From an uncultured Lachnospiraceae bacterium (GTDB taxonomy: Bacteria; Bacillota; Clostridia; Lachnospirales; Lachnospiraceae), in contig CALWLS010000004.1 in assembly GCA_944381575.1 (NCBI GenBank), positions 167,420-231,419 on the forward strand: a stretch of 64,000 nucleotides of DNA, read 5' to 3'. Numbering within the stretch: position 1 is the stretch's first letter; each line of letters starts with the position of its first letter. Shown here in pieces: positions 7,001 to 16,338 of this stretch. The translations under genes and the position numbers were made by a program. The notes under the pieces are model-generated. The model ran no database searches, was not told where the DNA came from, and was given only the letters and a program-made list of their open reading frames with translations.

Positions 7001-7704
7001 TACAGGATAGCACCTCGATATCTGACTGTTACAGTTCCATTTCCCGAAAATGTCAGCACATTTTCACCCTCTTTTATGACTATGTCATATATCTTATTCT
7101 CCCCGGCCTTGAGCTCATATTCTTTCCCTTCAAAGGATACTGTCATATCAGCAGATACAACTATATCCGGGATGATCCACTTTTCCGTGCCAGGAATAAT
7201 CAGTTCTTTGCTGCCGTCTATTACCACATCTTTGTACTCTCGTATGACCCCTGTATCCAAATTAAAAGGATCCCATAGCCAGTCCTCATCTCCAGATAAA
7301 AGTTCATACTTATAAGGATCAGCATCCACAGTAATGGTAAATGTCCCAAGCGTTCTTGCCCTTTCATAATCCGATACCGTCATTCTTCCTTGATAGTAAT
7401 AGCCAGGATCATCATCAAATATGATCTTTCCTTCCTGGCCGTGGAATTTTTGAAGTATCTCGGAAAATAAACTCGGCCACTTGTCCATTGGTTTCCCGCA
7501 GCCAAAGTTTAAAGTTATAGTACGCCTCTCAAACACTATACGGCCTGCATTCGCAGTGGATAAATCTATAGAACCGTCAGCTCCAGGAATATCCATATAA
7601 AGTGTCTTTGGCACAGGAGGCTGAACACAGTGCCGGTCTTTCAAAGCCATCCTGTATGTATTCAGCATATCAATACCATTTATATTTACGCTTAAAAAGA
7701 TCAT
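7000..7704 (-). CDS. Distal tail protein (Dit-like)
   Basis: A 234-residue protein with MIFLSVNINGIDM at the start, then YMDIPGADGSIDLS, typical of Dit/phage_tail proteins (the hub ring joining tail tube and Tal). The C-terminal part is a beta-sandwich ending in GNGTVTVRYRGAIL. It overlaps the tape measure stop by four bases (ATGA). Confidence 0.85.
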   Translation of the reverse strand: MIFLSVNINGIDMLNTYRMALKDRHCVQPPVPKTLYMDIPGADGSIDLSTANAGRIVFERRTITLNFGCGKPMDKWPSLFSEILQKFHGQEGKIIFDDDPGYYYQGRMTVSDYERARTLGTFTITVDADPYKYELLSGDEDWLWDPFNLDTGVIREYKDVVIDGSKELIIPGTEKWIIPDIVVSADMTVSFEGKEYELKAGENKIYDIVIKEGENVLTFSGNGTVTVRYRGAIL

Positions 7705-10199
7705 CCTATCCTCGCTTTCAGTGCCTGAACATTGCCGAGAGACCTATCATAAGCGGCCGTAGTTCTACCCACCAAAGCCTTGCCATCAAGGATAATATCC
7801 TTCTGCTGCGCTATCTCCGGAAGATAAGCCCTCAAAAGAGCTATAACCTCCGTCATAACGGCTATATTTCCATCTGAACCACCGGCCCCCGCATATAATG
7901 AAGACATCTCAGGAGACATATTCCAGGCAAGAGCAGAAATGGCGTTATCTATCCTCCACTGATTATCCTTTATGCCTTTGGCCAAACCCTCCATGAAATC
8001 AGGCATCCAGGTTTCATATTCCCTGAGCGGCCCCTTATCAGGTCTTGAGAAATGCAGCCATTCAGATATAGTATTGCCTATACCGCGAACCGCATCTACT
8101 ACGCCACTTATCTTTTCCTTTATTCCATTAATAAAGCCCTGTATGAAGTCTTTGCCCCATTGTAGTGCCATTTCCGGAAGAGATTTAAGGAAATCAATAG
8201 CTGACTGAATACCACTCACTACAGCTTCTTTTATAGCTGAGACTTTTTCACGTACACCTGACACTATATTTGTAAATACTGTAATAACTTTCGATCTTAT
8301 AGATTCAACTGCCTGCGAGAACAGCTCTTTTATCAATGTCCAGGTCTCTGTGATAAAATTTTTAACTTCAGTAAACTTTGTCTGTATAGCACTTGCTATA
8401 TTGTTGAACGCTTCTACAGCCTTCGCTTTTAGCGACTCCCATAAGCTCAATATGGTTGTCGTAACTTTTGACCACAGGTTACCGAACCATTCAGTTATAG
8501 CTCCCCAGTTGGTTACAATCGCTATAATGGCCGCAATACCGGCAACAATACCAGCTATAATACCTATTGCCGGGGCTAAAACGCCTGTTCCGAATACAGC
8601 TACTATACTCATTATCGTTGTTATTACCGGCATCAATGAACTTAATGCTGCGGTAACCCCTCCGATAGCTATGGCAATGTTCGTTATTGTTGGATTGTTC
8701 GTTAAGAAACTAAGTATCTCCGATATTTTCTGAGCCAATGGAGGAAGTATCTTAACGGCAAGCTCCGTTAACTGCGCAGCCAGTGGAAGCAGTGCCATCT
8801 GAATCTCCCTCCAGGCTGCGGTCATTTGCTGACTATCCGTAGTGGTTGCCTCATTCAAGGCCTGAGCTTTTCCAATAACGTTGTCGTAAGCGTTTCCTGT
8901 ACTCGTAAGCGCAGTAATGAATTTAAGGCTGCCATCTTCTGCCATAGTCCCGAACGCCTGGGCAGCCATATTCAAAGCATCCTGTTGATTAGTCGCACTT
9001 CCGATATCCTCAACAATAGAATCTATTACCTGCTTTTGAGTAGCCTCTCCATTCTCCCAGGCGGTGAACAGTTCCTGTGTTTTCTGACTGTATATATCTA
9101 TACTGTCCGCAATAGTTCCATCTACAAGCCTTGTGGTAACCTCATTTATAGCATCGTTTACCTTGTCAAGATTATAGGCTCCTCCATCCAGGCCATTATT
9201 TAAAAGCTGGAAATACTCGCTTACACTATAGCCTGCCTGAGCAAATTTCCCTGCATACTCCGACAGATTGTCTCCAAGCTCATTTGTCTTGTCGAGTCCA
9301 TTTTGCGTGCCGGCAACTATATAATCCATTGCTGTCTGTGCAGACAGACCGAACTGCTCCATCAAGGATCTGGCACCTCTTAAGGTCTCATTCATATCTA
9401 TTCCGAATGTATCCTCAAGGATTATCGCCTGCGACACTATATTGGTGAGATCTGTATCCGATAATTCTCCAAGATTCCTTTTTGCTGCTATAACGGCTTC
9501 AGATACGGAATCCATGCTGTCCCCGACTCCGCTCTTATAGACATTTTCTATAATATTCGCAGTATTTCGAGCAGCATCCCCGGTTTCACCAAAGTATGAT
9601 GTGGCCTTTGTCACAGCTGACTCGTATTCGCTGCCCAGATCCATAAGACTCTGCCCGGCATCTTTTATGGAATCACCCACACCTGAAATTTTATCCCCGA
9701 TATTCATCGCGGCATCAATCGTGGAATAATCTGCAAGACGCTCGACCTTGTCTACAGTATCATCAATATCATCTCCAAACGCGTCAATACTGATTCCGGC
9801 ATTGTCTGCAGCATTTTTAAGAGCCTGCATTCTGTCAGTTGTCTGCTGCAATTCGGTTTTATATGAACCCAACTTGGATTCAGTTTCAACAAGCTCCCTC
9901 TGAAGTGCACGGAACTTATCCTCGCCAAGAGTTCCTGCAGCAACTTGACTTTCTGCCTGCTTATATGCGGTTTTTAATATTTCAAGCTTATCTGATGTTT
10001 TATCTATGGACTTTGTCAGCAGGTCCTGTTTTTGTTCCAGGAGAATAAGACTGTCCGGACTGAATTTAAGATCCTTGTTTAAGGCTCGCAATTCCTTCTG
10101 CATTCCGGCAAGTCCGTCAGTCGCCTTATTTATGGCTTTATCAAGGCCTGTTGAATCCCCATTTAATTCTATTGTGATCCCTTTTATTTTCTCTGACAT
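7701..10199 (-). CDS. Tail tape measure protein
   Basis: I place the start at ATG 10199 (MSEKIKGITIELNGDSTGLD), 832 residues, because GGTG lies upstream; the ATG at 10226 lies inside a terminator hairpin and has no ribosome site. Residues about 25-130 are coiled coil. The middle carries the tape-measure signature region (NELGDNLSEYAGKFAQAG), then hydrophobic segments near 490-560, then ISGVVDAVRGIGNTISEWLH. The protein sets tail length and helps DNA pass the membrane. Its length suggests a tail of siphovirus type. Confidence 0.9.
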   Translation of the reverse strand: MSEKIKGITIELNGDSTGLDKAINKATDGLAGMQKELRALNKDLKFSPDSLILLEQKQDLLTKSIDKTSDKLEILKTAYKQAESQVAAGTLGEDKFRALQRELVETESKLGSYKTELQQTTDRMQALKNAADNAGISIDAFGDDIDDTVDKVERLADYSTIDAAMNIGDKISGVGDSIKDAGQSLMDLGSEYESAVTKATSYFGETGDAARNTANIIENVYKSGVGDSMDSVSEAVIAAKRNLGELSDTDLTNIVSQAIILEDTFGIDMNETLRGARSLMEQFGLSAQTAMDYIVAGTQNGLDKTNELGDNLSEYAGKFAQAGYSVSEYFQLLNNGLDGGAYNLDKVNDAINEVTTRLVDGTIADSIDIYSQKTQELFTAWENGEATQKQVIDSIVEDIGSATNQQDALNMAAQAFGTMAEDGSLKFITALTSTGNAYDNVIGKAQALNEATTTDSQQMTAAWREIQMALLPLAAQLTELAVKILPPLAQKISEILSFLTNNPTITNIAIAIGGVTAALSSLMPVITTIMSIVAVFGTGVLAPAIGIIAGIVAGIAAIIAIVTNWGAITEWFGNLWSKVTTTILSLWESLKAKAVEAFNNIASAIQTKFTEVKNFITETWTLIKELFSQAVESIRSKVITVFTNIVSGVREKVSAIKEAVVSGIQSAIDFLKSLPEMALQWGKDFIQGFINGIKEKISGVVDAVRGIGNTISEWLHFSRPDKGPLREYETWMPDFMEGLAKGIKDNQWRIDNAISALAWNMSPEMSSLYAGAGGSDGNIAVMTEVIALLRAYLPEIAQQKDIILDGKALVGRTTAAYDRSLGNVQALKARIG

Positions 10200-10208
10200 T
10201 TGCACACC

Positions 10209-10243
10209 AAAAAAGCAGCCTCCCATTTCTGGGAAACTGCTTT
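10209..10243 (-). terminator. Terminator-like hairpin just upstream of the tape measure gene
   Basis: On the minus strand AAAGCAG TTTCCCA GAAA TGGGAGG CTGCTTTTTT forms a two-part stem followed by six T. It lies ten bases before the tape measure ATG inside the tail operon, where a full stop in transcription would be unexpected. It may tune tail gene ratios or need antitermination. Confidence 0.65.
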
Positions 10244-10262
10244 GACTTGAAAATTATTTAAT

Positions 10263-10400
10263 TTACGCTATGAAATACACCCAATAGAATAAGGCAGCGC
10301 AAAGAATTGTTAACAGGATAATGATAATGATGGTGGCTTTTGCTATCCAGATAAATGATTTGTCAACTTTATTTCGTTTATGTTTCTGTAAATCTCTCAT
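10263..10400 (-). CDS. Small single-pass membrane protein (45 aa)
   Basis: The frame starts at ATG 10400 (MRDLQKHKRNKVDKSFIWIA) and ends WVYFIA. Residues 17-45 form one very hydrophobic helix after a basic N-terminus, so the N-terminus should stay inside. It lies between the tail chaperone and the tape measure. I do not recognise it. The ATG follows AATATGAGAG without a strong ribosome site, which lowers confidence. Confidence 0.4.
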   Translation of the reverse strand: MRDLQKHKRNKVDKSFIWIAKATIIIIILLTILCAALFYWVYFIA

Positions 10401-10436
10401 ATTTGAAATAATAACACATCGAAATATCGTTTACAA

Positions 10437-10957
10437 TCAGAAACGATCAAAGTCGTCCTGTCCGGCTACATATGCATATGTTTCATTATCATTACTGCGT
10501 TCCGTATACATATCTATAACTTCGCCTATAGTAAGGATGTCCATATCTGAAATACTGATTCCGGCCTGAACAGCTCTGAGCAAGAATAACGGCATCGTCA
10601 TTTCACGCTCCGTCTGTTTTATTTTTTTTTACTCTTTGACATTGTTGAGATATTTGCGGCCCACAGGCTGAGTATATCTTTGATAGCTAAATAAATATCA
10701 AACACCTCGAACTGATCAAGCCATTCATCTATACCAGGTATGTCACTGTCAGCCTGGCGCGCCATAGTGTAGGCTATATTTTCAAGGACCTCTGTATTTC
10801 CCATGTCAAGACTTCCTGCCGTAACATTGAGGTTGAGCATGTTCATATCCTGAAAAAGGTCCTTGCCAAATAAATGTCTGTACACACGCGGCGTATCCGC
10901 TGATGCTTTGAGCTTTACCCTGATTCCTGATATTTCAATTTCCTTTGTCAATGCCAT
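10437..10957 (-). CDS. Tail assembly chaperone GT, made by -1 frameshift of G
   Basis: The upstream gene G ends AGT AAA AAA AAA TAA. Slipping back one base on the nine-A run continues in a frame that is open for 61 more codons, through IKQTEREMTMPLFLLRAVQA to DDFDRF and stop TGA at 10437-10439. This matches the lambda G/GT arrangement kept in most long-tailed phages: G then GT, just before the tape measure. The joint protein would be about 173 residues. The downstream part could also be started separately at its internal ATG. Confidence 0.75.
10619..10957 (-). CDS. Tail assembly chaperone G
   Basis: A 112-residue protein (MALTKEIEISGIRVKLKASA) ending in SKSKKK, the slippery run. It lies right after the major tail protein and before the frameshifted extension, which is diagnostic of the tail chaperone. 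It would coat the tape measure while the tail tube polymerises. Confidence 0.8.
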   Translation of the reverse strand: MALTKEIEISGIRVKLKASADTPRVYRHLFGKDLFQDMNMLNLNVTAGSLDMGNTEVLENIAYTMARQADSDIPGIDEWLDQFEVFDIYLAIKDILSLWAANISTMSKSKKK

Positions 10958-10969
10958 ATGCCGCCTCCA

Positions 10970-11551
10970 TTAAACTGTACCAGGGGTTGATTCATATACA
11001 GTTGTATACCATGAATTATATACTTCATCTGTGGTATCAGGGCTGGTCTTGGCCTTTACTCTGCCATCAGCAAGCGGCATTGCAGTAATGGTCATAGTAT
11101 CTGTAGTTGGCTCTTTTGTATCCTCAACGGTCTGTCCGGATACATTTGGACGTGTACATGAGCAGCGATATAAAACATGTCTTGTTGCTTTCTTATCCCC
11201 GTTAAACTCAAACATAAGAGCAAATTCTGCGGGCTCTACGTTTGCGTTTTCCACATATACGCCATCTGTACCCTTTTCTTCTTTTAATATCTTTTCACGG
11301 AACTCGTCAGGTATAAGCGCTACTTCAAGATCACCACTGTATCCGGAGTTAGATGTACTCTGATAATAGATGATATCGTCCGCATAGAAAGGCGACGTTT
11401 CTCCCTCAGGATCCAGTGATAAACTTACGGCTCCTGGGATGGCAAAGGGAGTGTCCCAGGAGATGCTTCCATCTTCATCTTCTATAAGAAGAGCTGCGTA
11501 TACGCTTTTAAGTCCAAACTTAACTTTATTCTTCTTGCTCGTTTCCGGCAT
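10970..11551 (-). CDS. Major tail protein (tail tube)
   Basis: I start at ATG 11551 (MPETSKKNKVKFGLKSVYAA), which follows GGAGGTATATT; the in-frame ATG 30 bases earlier has no ribosome site. The 193 residues include KVKFGLKSVYAALL and the Asp-Gly-rich GSISWDTPFAIPGAVSLSLD, typical of phi13/SPP1-like major tail proteins. It overlaps the previous gene by 26 bases. It forms the tail tube. Confidence 0.85.
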   Translation of the reverse strand: MPETSKKNKVKFGLKSVYAALLIEDEDGSISWDTPFAIPGAVSLSLDPEGETSPFYADDIIYYQSTSNSGYSGDLEVALIPDEFREKILKEEKGTDGVYVENANVEPAEFALMFEFNGDKKATRHVLYRCSCTRPNVSGQTVEDTKEPTTDTMTITAMPLADGRVKAKTSPDTTDEVYNSWYTTVYESTPGTV

Positions 11552-11876
11552 AATATACCTCCGTATAATATAATATTTCAAACATTGATTCAGCTTCTAT
11601 CCACTGCTCCTCTTTCTGCCACGTAAGTCCCAGCTCCTTCAAGACGGCCTCAACCTGTCTTTCAAGCTGAAAATCCTTTTCCCCGGTATAAAGCTCTATA
11701 TCAAGCTCATATATCTGCATATACAGCTCATTATCGGCATAGAAATTATTTGACTCATCAAAATACCACAAAATATAAGGCGGAGGCACAGCATCTTCCT
11801 CTGTGAACTGACGGTATTCAAAAGGCAGTCCGAGGGTCTGAAGCGCCGCTTTTATAATATCTTCATTAATCGTCAT
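11526..11876 (-). CDS. Tail completion / head-tail joining protein
   Basis: A 116-residue protein (MTINEDIIKAALQTLGLPFE), acidic, with ELDIELYTGEKDFQLERQVE, a pattern of the small gp11-like tail terminator proteins. It comes between the HK97-gp10-like protein and the major tail protein, the expected place for the tail terminator. The ATG overlaps the previous stop by four bases. Confidence 0.7.
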   Translation of the reverse strand: MTINEDIIKAALQTLGLPFEYRQFTEEDAVPPPYILWYFDESNNFYADNELYMQIYELDIELYTGEKDFQLERQVEAVLKELGLTWQKEEQWIEAESMFEILYYTEVYYAGNEQEE

Positions 11877-12247
11877 AACTGTCTTTTTAGCTCCTTTTCT
11901 ATGGCATCAACAGCATTCCGCTCAGCTTTGGCTATATGCGGAAAAGCACGTGTCCTGCCGCCATTTCTTTTAGCATGCCCTTTTTCAAGCAGATGAGTAA
12001 GACGATACTCTCCATTTCCGGCATACACCACGCTTTTTATGGATGTAGGGGCATCGGAAATTCTTTTGAATTTCCATGATCTGGCATAAGCCCCGCCGCC
12101 ATTGTAGTTTCCCTTTGGCGATGTTTTTTTGAGCTCTTTTACCGCGTTTTTCCCCGCATTAATGATGACCTTCTTTAAAGTGTCACTTGCAATGGATGAA
12201 TATTCCTGAAGAGCTTCCTCAATCTCTTTCACAAAATCGTTCTTCAT
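11873..12247 (-). CDS. HK97 gp10-like head-tail connector
   Basis: A 124-residue basic protein with KTSPKGNYNGGGAYARSWKF followed by YRLTHLLEKGHAKRNGGR, the hallmark of the HK97-gp10 family. It joins the filled head to the tail. It overlaps both neighbours by four bases. Confidence 0.9.
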   Translation of the reverse strand: MKNDFVKEIEEALQEYSSIASDTLKKVIINAGKNAVKELKKTSPKGNYNGGGAYARSWKFKRISDAPTSIKSVVYAGNGEYRLTHLLEKGHAKRNGGRTRAFPHIAKAERNAVDAIEKELKRQL

Positions 12248-12585
12248 GTCCGCATATCCTTATATGGAGTCTGTATGGATTCCAATGACATATAGAGACA
12301 TGGAGGATATGTATCTTTAACCTGTATCTGCACTATCCTGTACTGCCTTCCATCTATCAGGATCACGTCATCCTGCTCATAGAGCTCATTTGGAAGTACA
12401 GCCACCATTTTGTTCAGAACTGTAGAGCTTACCTTTGCATCCCAGAATCGCTTCGCGCCTACAGTCTTGTCGCCAAAGCGTATGTCTGTAAGTTTGTTTG
12501 ATACTATGGTCCGATTTTTAACCTCACACAGGGTAAGGATCCCGCTGTTAAAAGTCTCAAATTTTCTATTCGTTATCCTCGGCAT
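12244..12585 (-). CDS. Head-tail adaptor (phage head closure) protein
   Basis: A 113-residue protein starting MPRITNRKFETFNSGILTLC. The line IDGRQYRIVQIQVKDTYPPC is typical of SPP1 gp16-like head closure proteins. It overlaps the preceding connector gene by 20 bases, showing tight translational coupling. Confidence 0.75.
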   Translation of the reverse strand: MPRITNRKFETFNSGILTLCEVKNRTIVSNKLTDIRFGDKTVGAKRFWDAKVSSTVLNKMVAVLPNELYEQDDVILIDGRQYRIVQIQVKDTYPPCLYMSLESIQTPYKDMRT

Positions 12586-12859
12586 CTTTCTGCCACCTAT
12601 CCATCTGAAGAGTTATGATCTCAGGCTGGTAATTTCTCCAGAATTCATCCAGCGCTCCGGATCTCTCATACATGACATAATTAAAGAGCAATGTTTTCTC
12701 TTCATTATCGTTCTCAAAATCACACTTACCGATCCTTTTTTCAAGAGCAGAAGCTCCACGGTTTGCCATTCCGTGAAGTTTCTGCCTCTCCTGTTCGGTA
12801 AGTTCCCAGGTGATATCGAGATAATTTATCAGCTCATTTAAAGTCTTTTCGCTTATCAT
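12566..12859 (-). CDS. Head-tail connector (gp6/gp15-like DNA packaging protein)
   Basis: A 97-residue helical protein (TLNELINYLDITWELTEQER) ending in acidic residues. It follows the major capsid gene, as expected for the adaptor ring that docks on the portal. Confidence 0.75.
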   Translation of the reverse strand: MISEKTLNELINYLDITWELTEQERQKLHGMANRGASALEKRIGKCDFENDNEEKTLLFNYVMYERSGALDEFWRNYQPEIITLQMDRWQKDAEDNE

Positions 12860-12878
12860 CTCAATATCTCCTTATCGT

Positions 12879-14357
12879 TTAATCCTCCGTTGCCGGAGTG
12901 TAGGTTACGGTTACCGTATAGGTCTTTGTCTCTCCTCCGTCAGTTACTATGACTTTTACCGTGTTTTCAGCGCCGGAAGTCCACTTTACACTGCTGCCGT
13001 TTGCGATATTATTATCATTGTAGGTGATCTCCATAGACGCTGTAGCATCTGCCGGAGTAGCCGCTATCACAGCCGAAGGCTGGTCAGTGGCGAGCGTATA
13101 TGTTGTCGTTGCCGCTGTGAATGCAGGAGTCAGAGGCTGACCGCCTATAGTAAGAGAATTAAGAGCGGCATTCTCTACATCGGTTATGCTGTCCACTGTT
13201 TCAACCTTGTAATATGCAGGCTGAAGATTCGTGATATCAAATACCACGAAGGCATTATTATCAATAGGGAAACCATGCGCATACGTCTTTATAAGATATA
13301 CCCTTTCATCTTCAAGAAAATGATACTCATCTGAGTATTCTATCCTTCCATTCTTCGACATGCCGCCACCACAGAAATACAGCTTTGCCATGCCGTATAC
13401 AGCCTTACCCACAGGGACTGCTGCGCTCTGTAACACATCAATAGGGAACGGAAGCATGGATATATATCCACCTCCTGGAGCCGGCGCCTGAATAGCAGGT
13501 AATACCCTGGAGTAATAATCCTGTGGATTAACGAGCATAATAAGGCCATTTACAACTCTGGCCTGGCCTTTACCATTAATGGCAAGAATTGCCGTTGCGT
13601 TACCCAGCTGTATATTATCAAACTTGGTTATTGCCATAGCACTCTTATCAGGATAAACCCCACCCTGAACTGATACATCATCTCCGACCTGCTTTGTCAT
13701 GCCTATAGGCTGATCCTTGCCGGTACCGTTTATAATGCCGTCCTCAAGTCCATTTGCGAGTGCCTCCTGAAGTACCTGGCGCACATAACTGTCAAGCCAC
13801 TGAGGGCCAAGATCAAGCATTGCCTTGCATACCGGCAGGAAGGCTGAAAGCTTGTCCTGGGTAACATCCACCTCCTTGAATCCAGATGTAAGTTCCTGGA
13901 CGATCTCGGCGCAAAGCTTTCCCCATGCTGCCTTCTCATATCCGTTAGTGTTCATCATGAGCTTTGTCAGGCCTGCCAGACTGCTAAACTGGATTCTTGA
14001 AAGCAGAGGATGATTTGTCTTGAGATCGGTAAATACCTGATCGATAACGGTCTCAGGCATTACTACGTCTATATTGGCAAGAGCCTGCCTCGGCTCAGGA
14101 GCGCGCATGGCTTCGATGACCTTGTTATAATACTCTTTTTCCTTGGAAGTGAGCTGCCTTACGCCTCTTCCTGCCAGAACCTGGGCATCAGCAGCATCTA
14201 TAAGACTCTGAGCCTGTTCCATTACCGATGCTTCTATCTGCTGACAAAGATTCGCAAACTCATTGCTGAACGCTTCCGAATCGCCCTTCTGGATCGCATC
14301 ATGCATGCGCTGTACGATCTCCTGCTTTTTCTGATTGATCACATCTAAATTTTTCAT
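12879..14357 (-). CDS. Major capsid protein, HK97 fold, with C-terminal Ig/cadherin-like domain
   Basis: A 492-residue protein. Residues 1-80 are a helical delta-like scaffold region. The HK97 core follows (NIDVVMPETVIDQVFTDLKT, NGLEDGIINGTGKDQPIGMT). Residues about 405-492 form an added beta-sandwich of the cadherin-like type (SVKWTSGAENTVKVIVTDGG, KTYTVTVTYTPATED). Such decoration domains may bind carbohydrate or mucus. The capsid gene follows the protease gene by 13 bases. Confidence 0.9.
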   Translation of the reverse strand: MKNLDVINQKKQEIVQRMHDAIQKGDSEAFSNEFANLCQQIEASVMEQAQSLIDAADAQVLAGRGVRQLTSKEKEYYNKVIEAMRAPEPRQALANIDVVMPETVIDQVFTDLKTNHPLLSRIQFSSLAGLTKLMMNTNGYEKAAWGKLCAEIVQELTSGFKEVDVTQDKLSAFLPVCKAMLDLGPQWLDSYVRQVLQEALANGLEDGIINGTGKDQPIGMTKQVGDDVSVQGGVYPDKSAMAITKFDNIQLGNATAILAINGKGQARVVNGLIMLVNPQDYYSRVLPAIQAPAPGGGYISMLPFPIDVLQSAAVPVGKAVYGMAKLYFCGGGMSKNGRIEYSDEYHFLEDERVYLIKTYAHGFPIDNNAFVVFDITNLQPAYYKVETVDSITDVENAALNSLTIGGQPLTPAFTAATTTYTLATDQPSAVIAATPADATASMEITYNDNNIANGSSVKWTSGAENTVKVIVTDGGETKTYTVTVTYTPATED

Positions 14358-14370
14358 GTTAATCCTCCAT

Positions 14371-15135
14371 TTACACTTTGTAATCCTTAAATATTTCCAG
14401 TATCTTGTTCTGAACTTTCGTTTTAACGAAGTCCTTTTCCTTTACGCTTCCCTGCATGATCTGAAGCTGCTCCCTGAATGACTGCTGTTCATTGAGCTGC
14501 CTTCTGAGTTTCTGAAGCTCAACGTTGGGATCAGGAACAGAAGCCGGTTCATCATCCTCTCTTTTGTCCATGATCTCATCAATGAGCCCATATTCCAGGG
14601 CTTTATCCGGTGTAAGGTATGTTTCTGCATCCATGAGTGCAGCAAGCTCTTCCTCTGATATCTTTGCCCGTTCCATAAATACCTTGCGGTTCGATTCTGA
14701 AAGGACATCAAGATCATCGGCATATTTGCGGAGCTGAGTCGCATTACCGTAGCAATACATCCACATGTTATGGATAAGCGCTGACGTGCCCAGACACATT
14801 TTCCTTTCATCGCAGGCCTGAAGTATCAGAAATGCAATGCTGTGTGCAACACCATCAACTATGCCGATCTTGTGACAGGCCTTCTGCTTCAGCAGATTAT
14901 AGATAGTAGTGCCTTCCTTTACTGAACCACCATCAGAGTTGATATGAAGTTCTATCTCCGTACCGTCCGGGATCTCAGAAAGCTTATCCCTGAAATACTT
15001 TGCCGAGGTCTCACTCTCTTTATAGGTCCAGGTATTCCAATCAAAATCTCCCTGAGAACTGACATCATCGTATATATAGAGCAGGGCTCTGTCAGCTTTC
15101 TGCTCTATTCGCCAATTTAAAATAGTGTTTTCCAT
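14371..15135 (-). CDS. Prohead protease, ClpP-like
   Basis: A 254-residue ClpP/crotonase-fold protease. INSDGGSV forms the oxyanion strand. The catalytic Ser is in GVAHSIAF, His in LIHNMW, and Asp in YLTPDKALEYGLID. The C-terminal about 60 residues are a charged helix (ELQKLRRQLNEQQSFREQLQ). It removes the capsid delta domain during maturation. It lies between portal and capsid genes. Confidence 0.9.
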   Translation of the reverse strand: MENTILNWRIEQKADRALLYIYDDVSSQGDFDWNTWTYKESETSAKYFRDKLSEIPDGTEIELHINSDGGSVKEGTTIYNLLKQKACHKIGIVDGVAHSIAFLILQACDERKMCLGTSALIHNMWMYCYGNATQLRKYADDLDVLSESNRKVFMERAKISEEELAALMDAETYLTPDKALEYGLIDEIMDKREDDEPASVPDPNVELQKLRRQLNEQQSFREQLQIMQGSVKEKDFVKTKVQNKILEIFKDYKV

Positions 15136-15144
15136 ACATCCTCC

Positions 15145-16320
15145 TTATGAAGTATCTAAGTCCATCTGCTTTAACGCTTCCTCAATAAATGAGTAATTCT
15201 TTGTGATGAAGTGCTTGTCTGCCCAATCCTCATCGATAGCGTTTTCCCCTATAGTCCGTCTCACATCGTTGATGGTGAAAGCACCGGAGGAGATCAGCTT
15301 GTCGATAGATGTAGCTATGTCCATGACATCTATGTGCTTTACAGCAGTCGTGTCTATATGGATCCTATTGCCTCTGACAAAACCCTCGAAGCCATTTCGT
15401 TTTCGGTTTATTTCTTTTTCAAGCATCCTGGCCAGAGGATCTATACAGAAAGTCAAAAGCTCATCAATGGCTTTCTCGGTATCCTGAACGTCTCCTTTAG
15501 CAAGGCTCGGAGGAAAAGAAAAAGCCCGTGCGGTGAAATCAAAGATATCATCGTACAGACTCTTTATATCTCTCGTGCTTTCTGTAGAATATGTCTTGCT
15601 CTGGCTGGATATATCGGTATAATCATATCCTTCGAAAAGCGGCAGTACAGCATTTTCAGACGAGAACAGATCCTTAAAGTATTGGTTCATCAGATCGCTG
15701 AAGTTCTTCTTGAAATTCTGGTCGGCTGCTGCCGTAGCGCTGATTCTTAGAATGCCCCTGTTTCCCCGTGATTTGAGATAAGATTTTGCTGCATACTGGA
15801 TCAGCTTTCCGTAGGTGTCTGTCATAGTATTAAGCAGGGCCCTCATGTCACGGTTATTAAGCTTCCAGTAAAGTACATCAGCCTGGTTAAAGACCCTGTT
15901 AAAGGTCATATTATCTACAGATACTGAGGAGAATCTATACCCACGGAGTGCATATTCTTCTTTAGAAAAACTGTCAGCCACATAAAGCTTTTGATCATGT
16001 TCTATTACAAGCGCTTCATTGTTGCGGTAAAGCATGCTGATAAGCTTTCGGAGGAAGTCTGCAGCATTCTGATTTGGGTTGGGTTCGATATTCCACAAAT
16101 AATACTCGCTGCCCTTTGTTTCTCTGCCACCGATATATACCCTGAACTCACACTTTGAAAGGACACTTGCGATCTTATTTACACATGCCCAGAATGCCAC
16201 CTCGCGGACAAAGAGCTCACTTAGCATGCTCTGGGCTTCCGGGGTCTTTAGTATGTCTTCAATACTCACTACCTGAGTTTTGGCTCCAAATTTGGAACTG
16301 AGCCAGCTGAGAATACTCAT
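15145..16320 (-). CDS. Portal protein, HK97 family
   Basis: A 391-residue protein with YYLWNIEPNPNQNAADFLRK and AFSFPPSLAKGD, both typical of HK97-type portals. It makes the dodecameric ring through which DNA enters the head. It is 18 bases from the large terminase stop. Confidence 0.92.
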   Translation of the reverse strand: MSILSWLSSKFGAKTQVVSIEDILKTPEAQSMLSELFVREVAFWACVNKIASVLSKCEFRVYIGGRETKGSEYYLWNIEPNPNQNAADFLRKLISMLYRNNEALVIEHDQKLYVADSFSKEEYALRGYRFSSVSVDNMTFNRVFNQADVLYWKLNNRDMRALLNTMTDTYGKLIQYAAKSYLKSRGNRGILRISATAAADQNFKKNFSDLMNQYFKDLFSSENAVLPLFEGYDYTDISSQSKTYSTESTRDIKSLYDDIFDFTARAFSFPPSLAKGDVQDTEKAIDELLTFCIDPLARMLEKEINRKRNGFEGFVRGNRIHIDTTAVKHIDVMDIATSIDKLISSGAFTINDVRRTIGENAIDEDWADKHFITKNYSFIEEALKQMDLDTS

Positions 16321-16338
16321 CGCATTCCTCCTTTCCTG

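Noticed and set aside
10200-10226. Upstream ATG 10226 for the tape measure protein
   Set aside because: It lies inside the terminator stem with no ribosome site; MSEKIK at 10199 is the standard opening.
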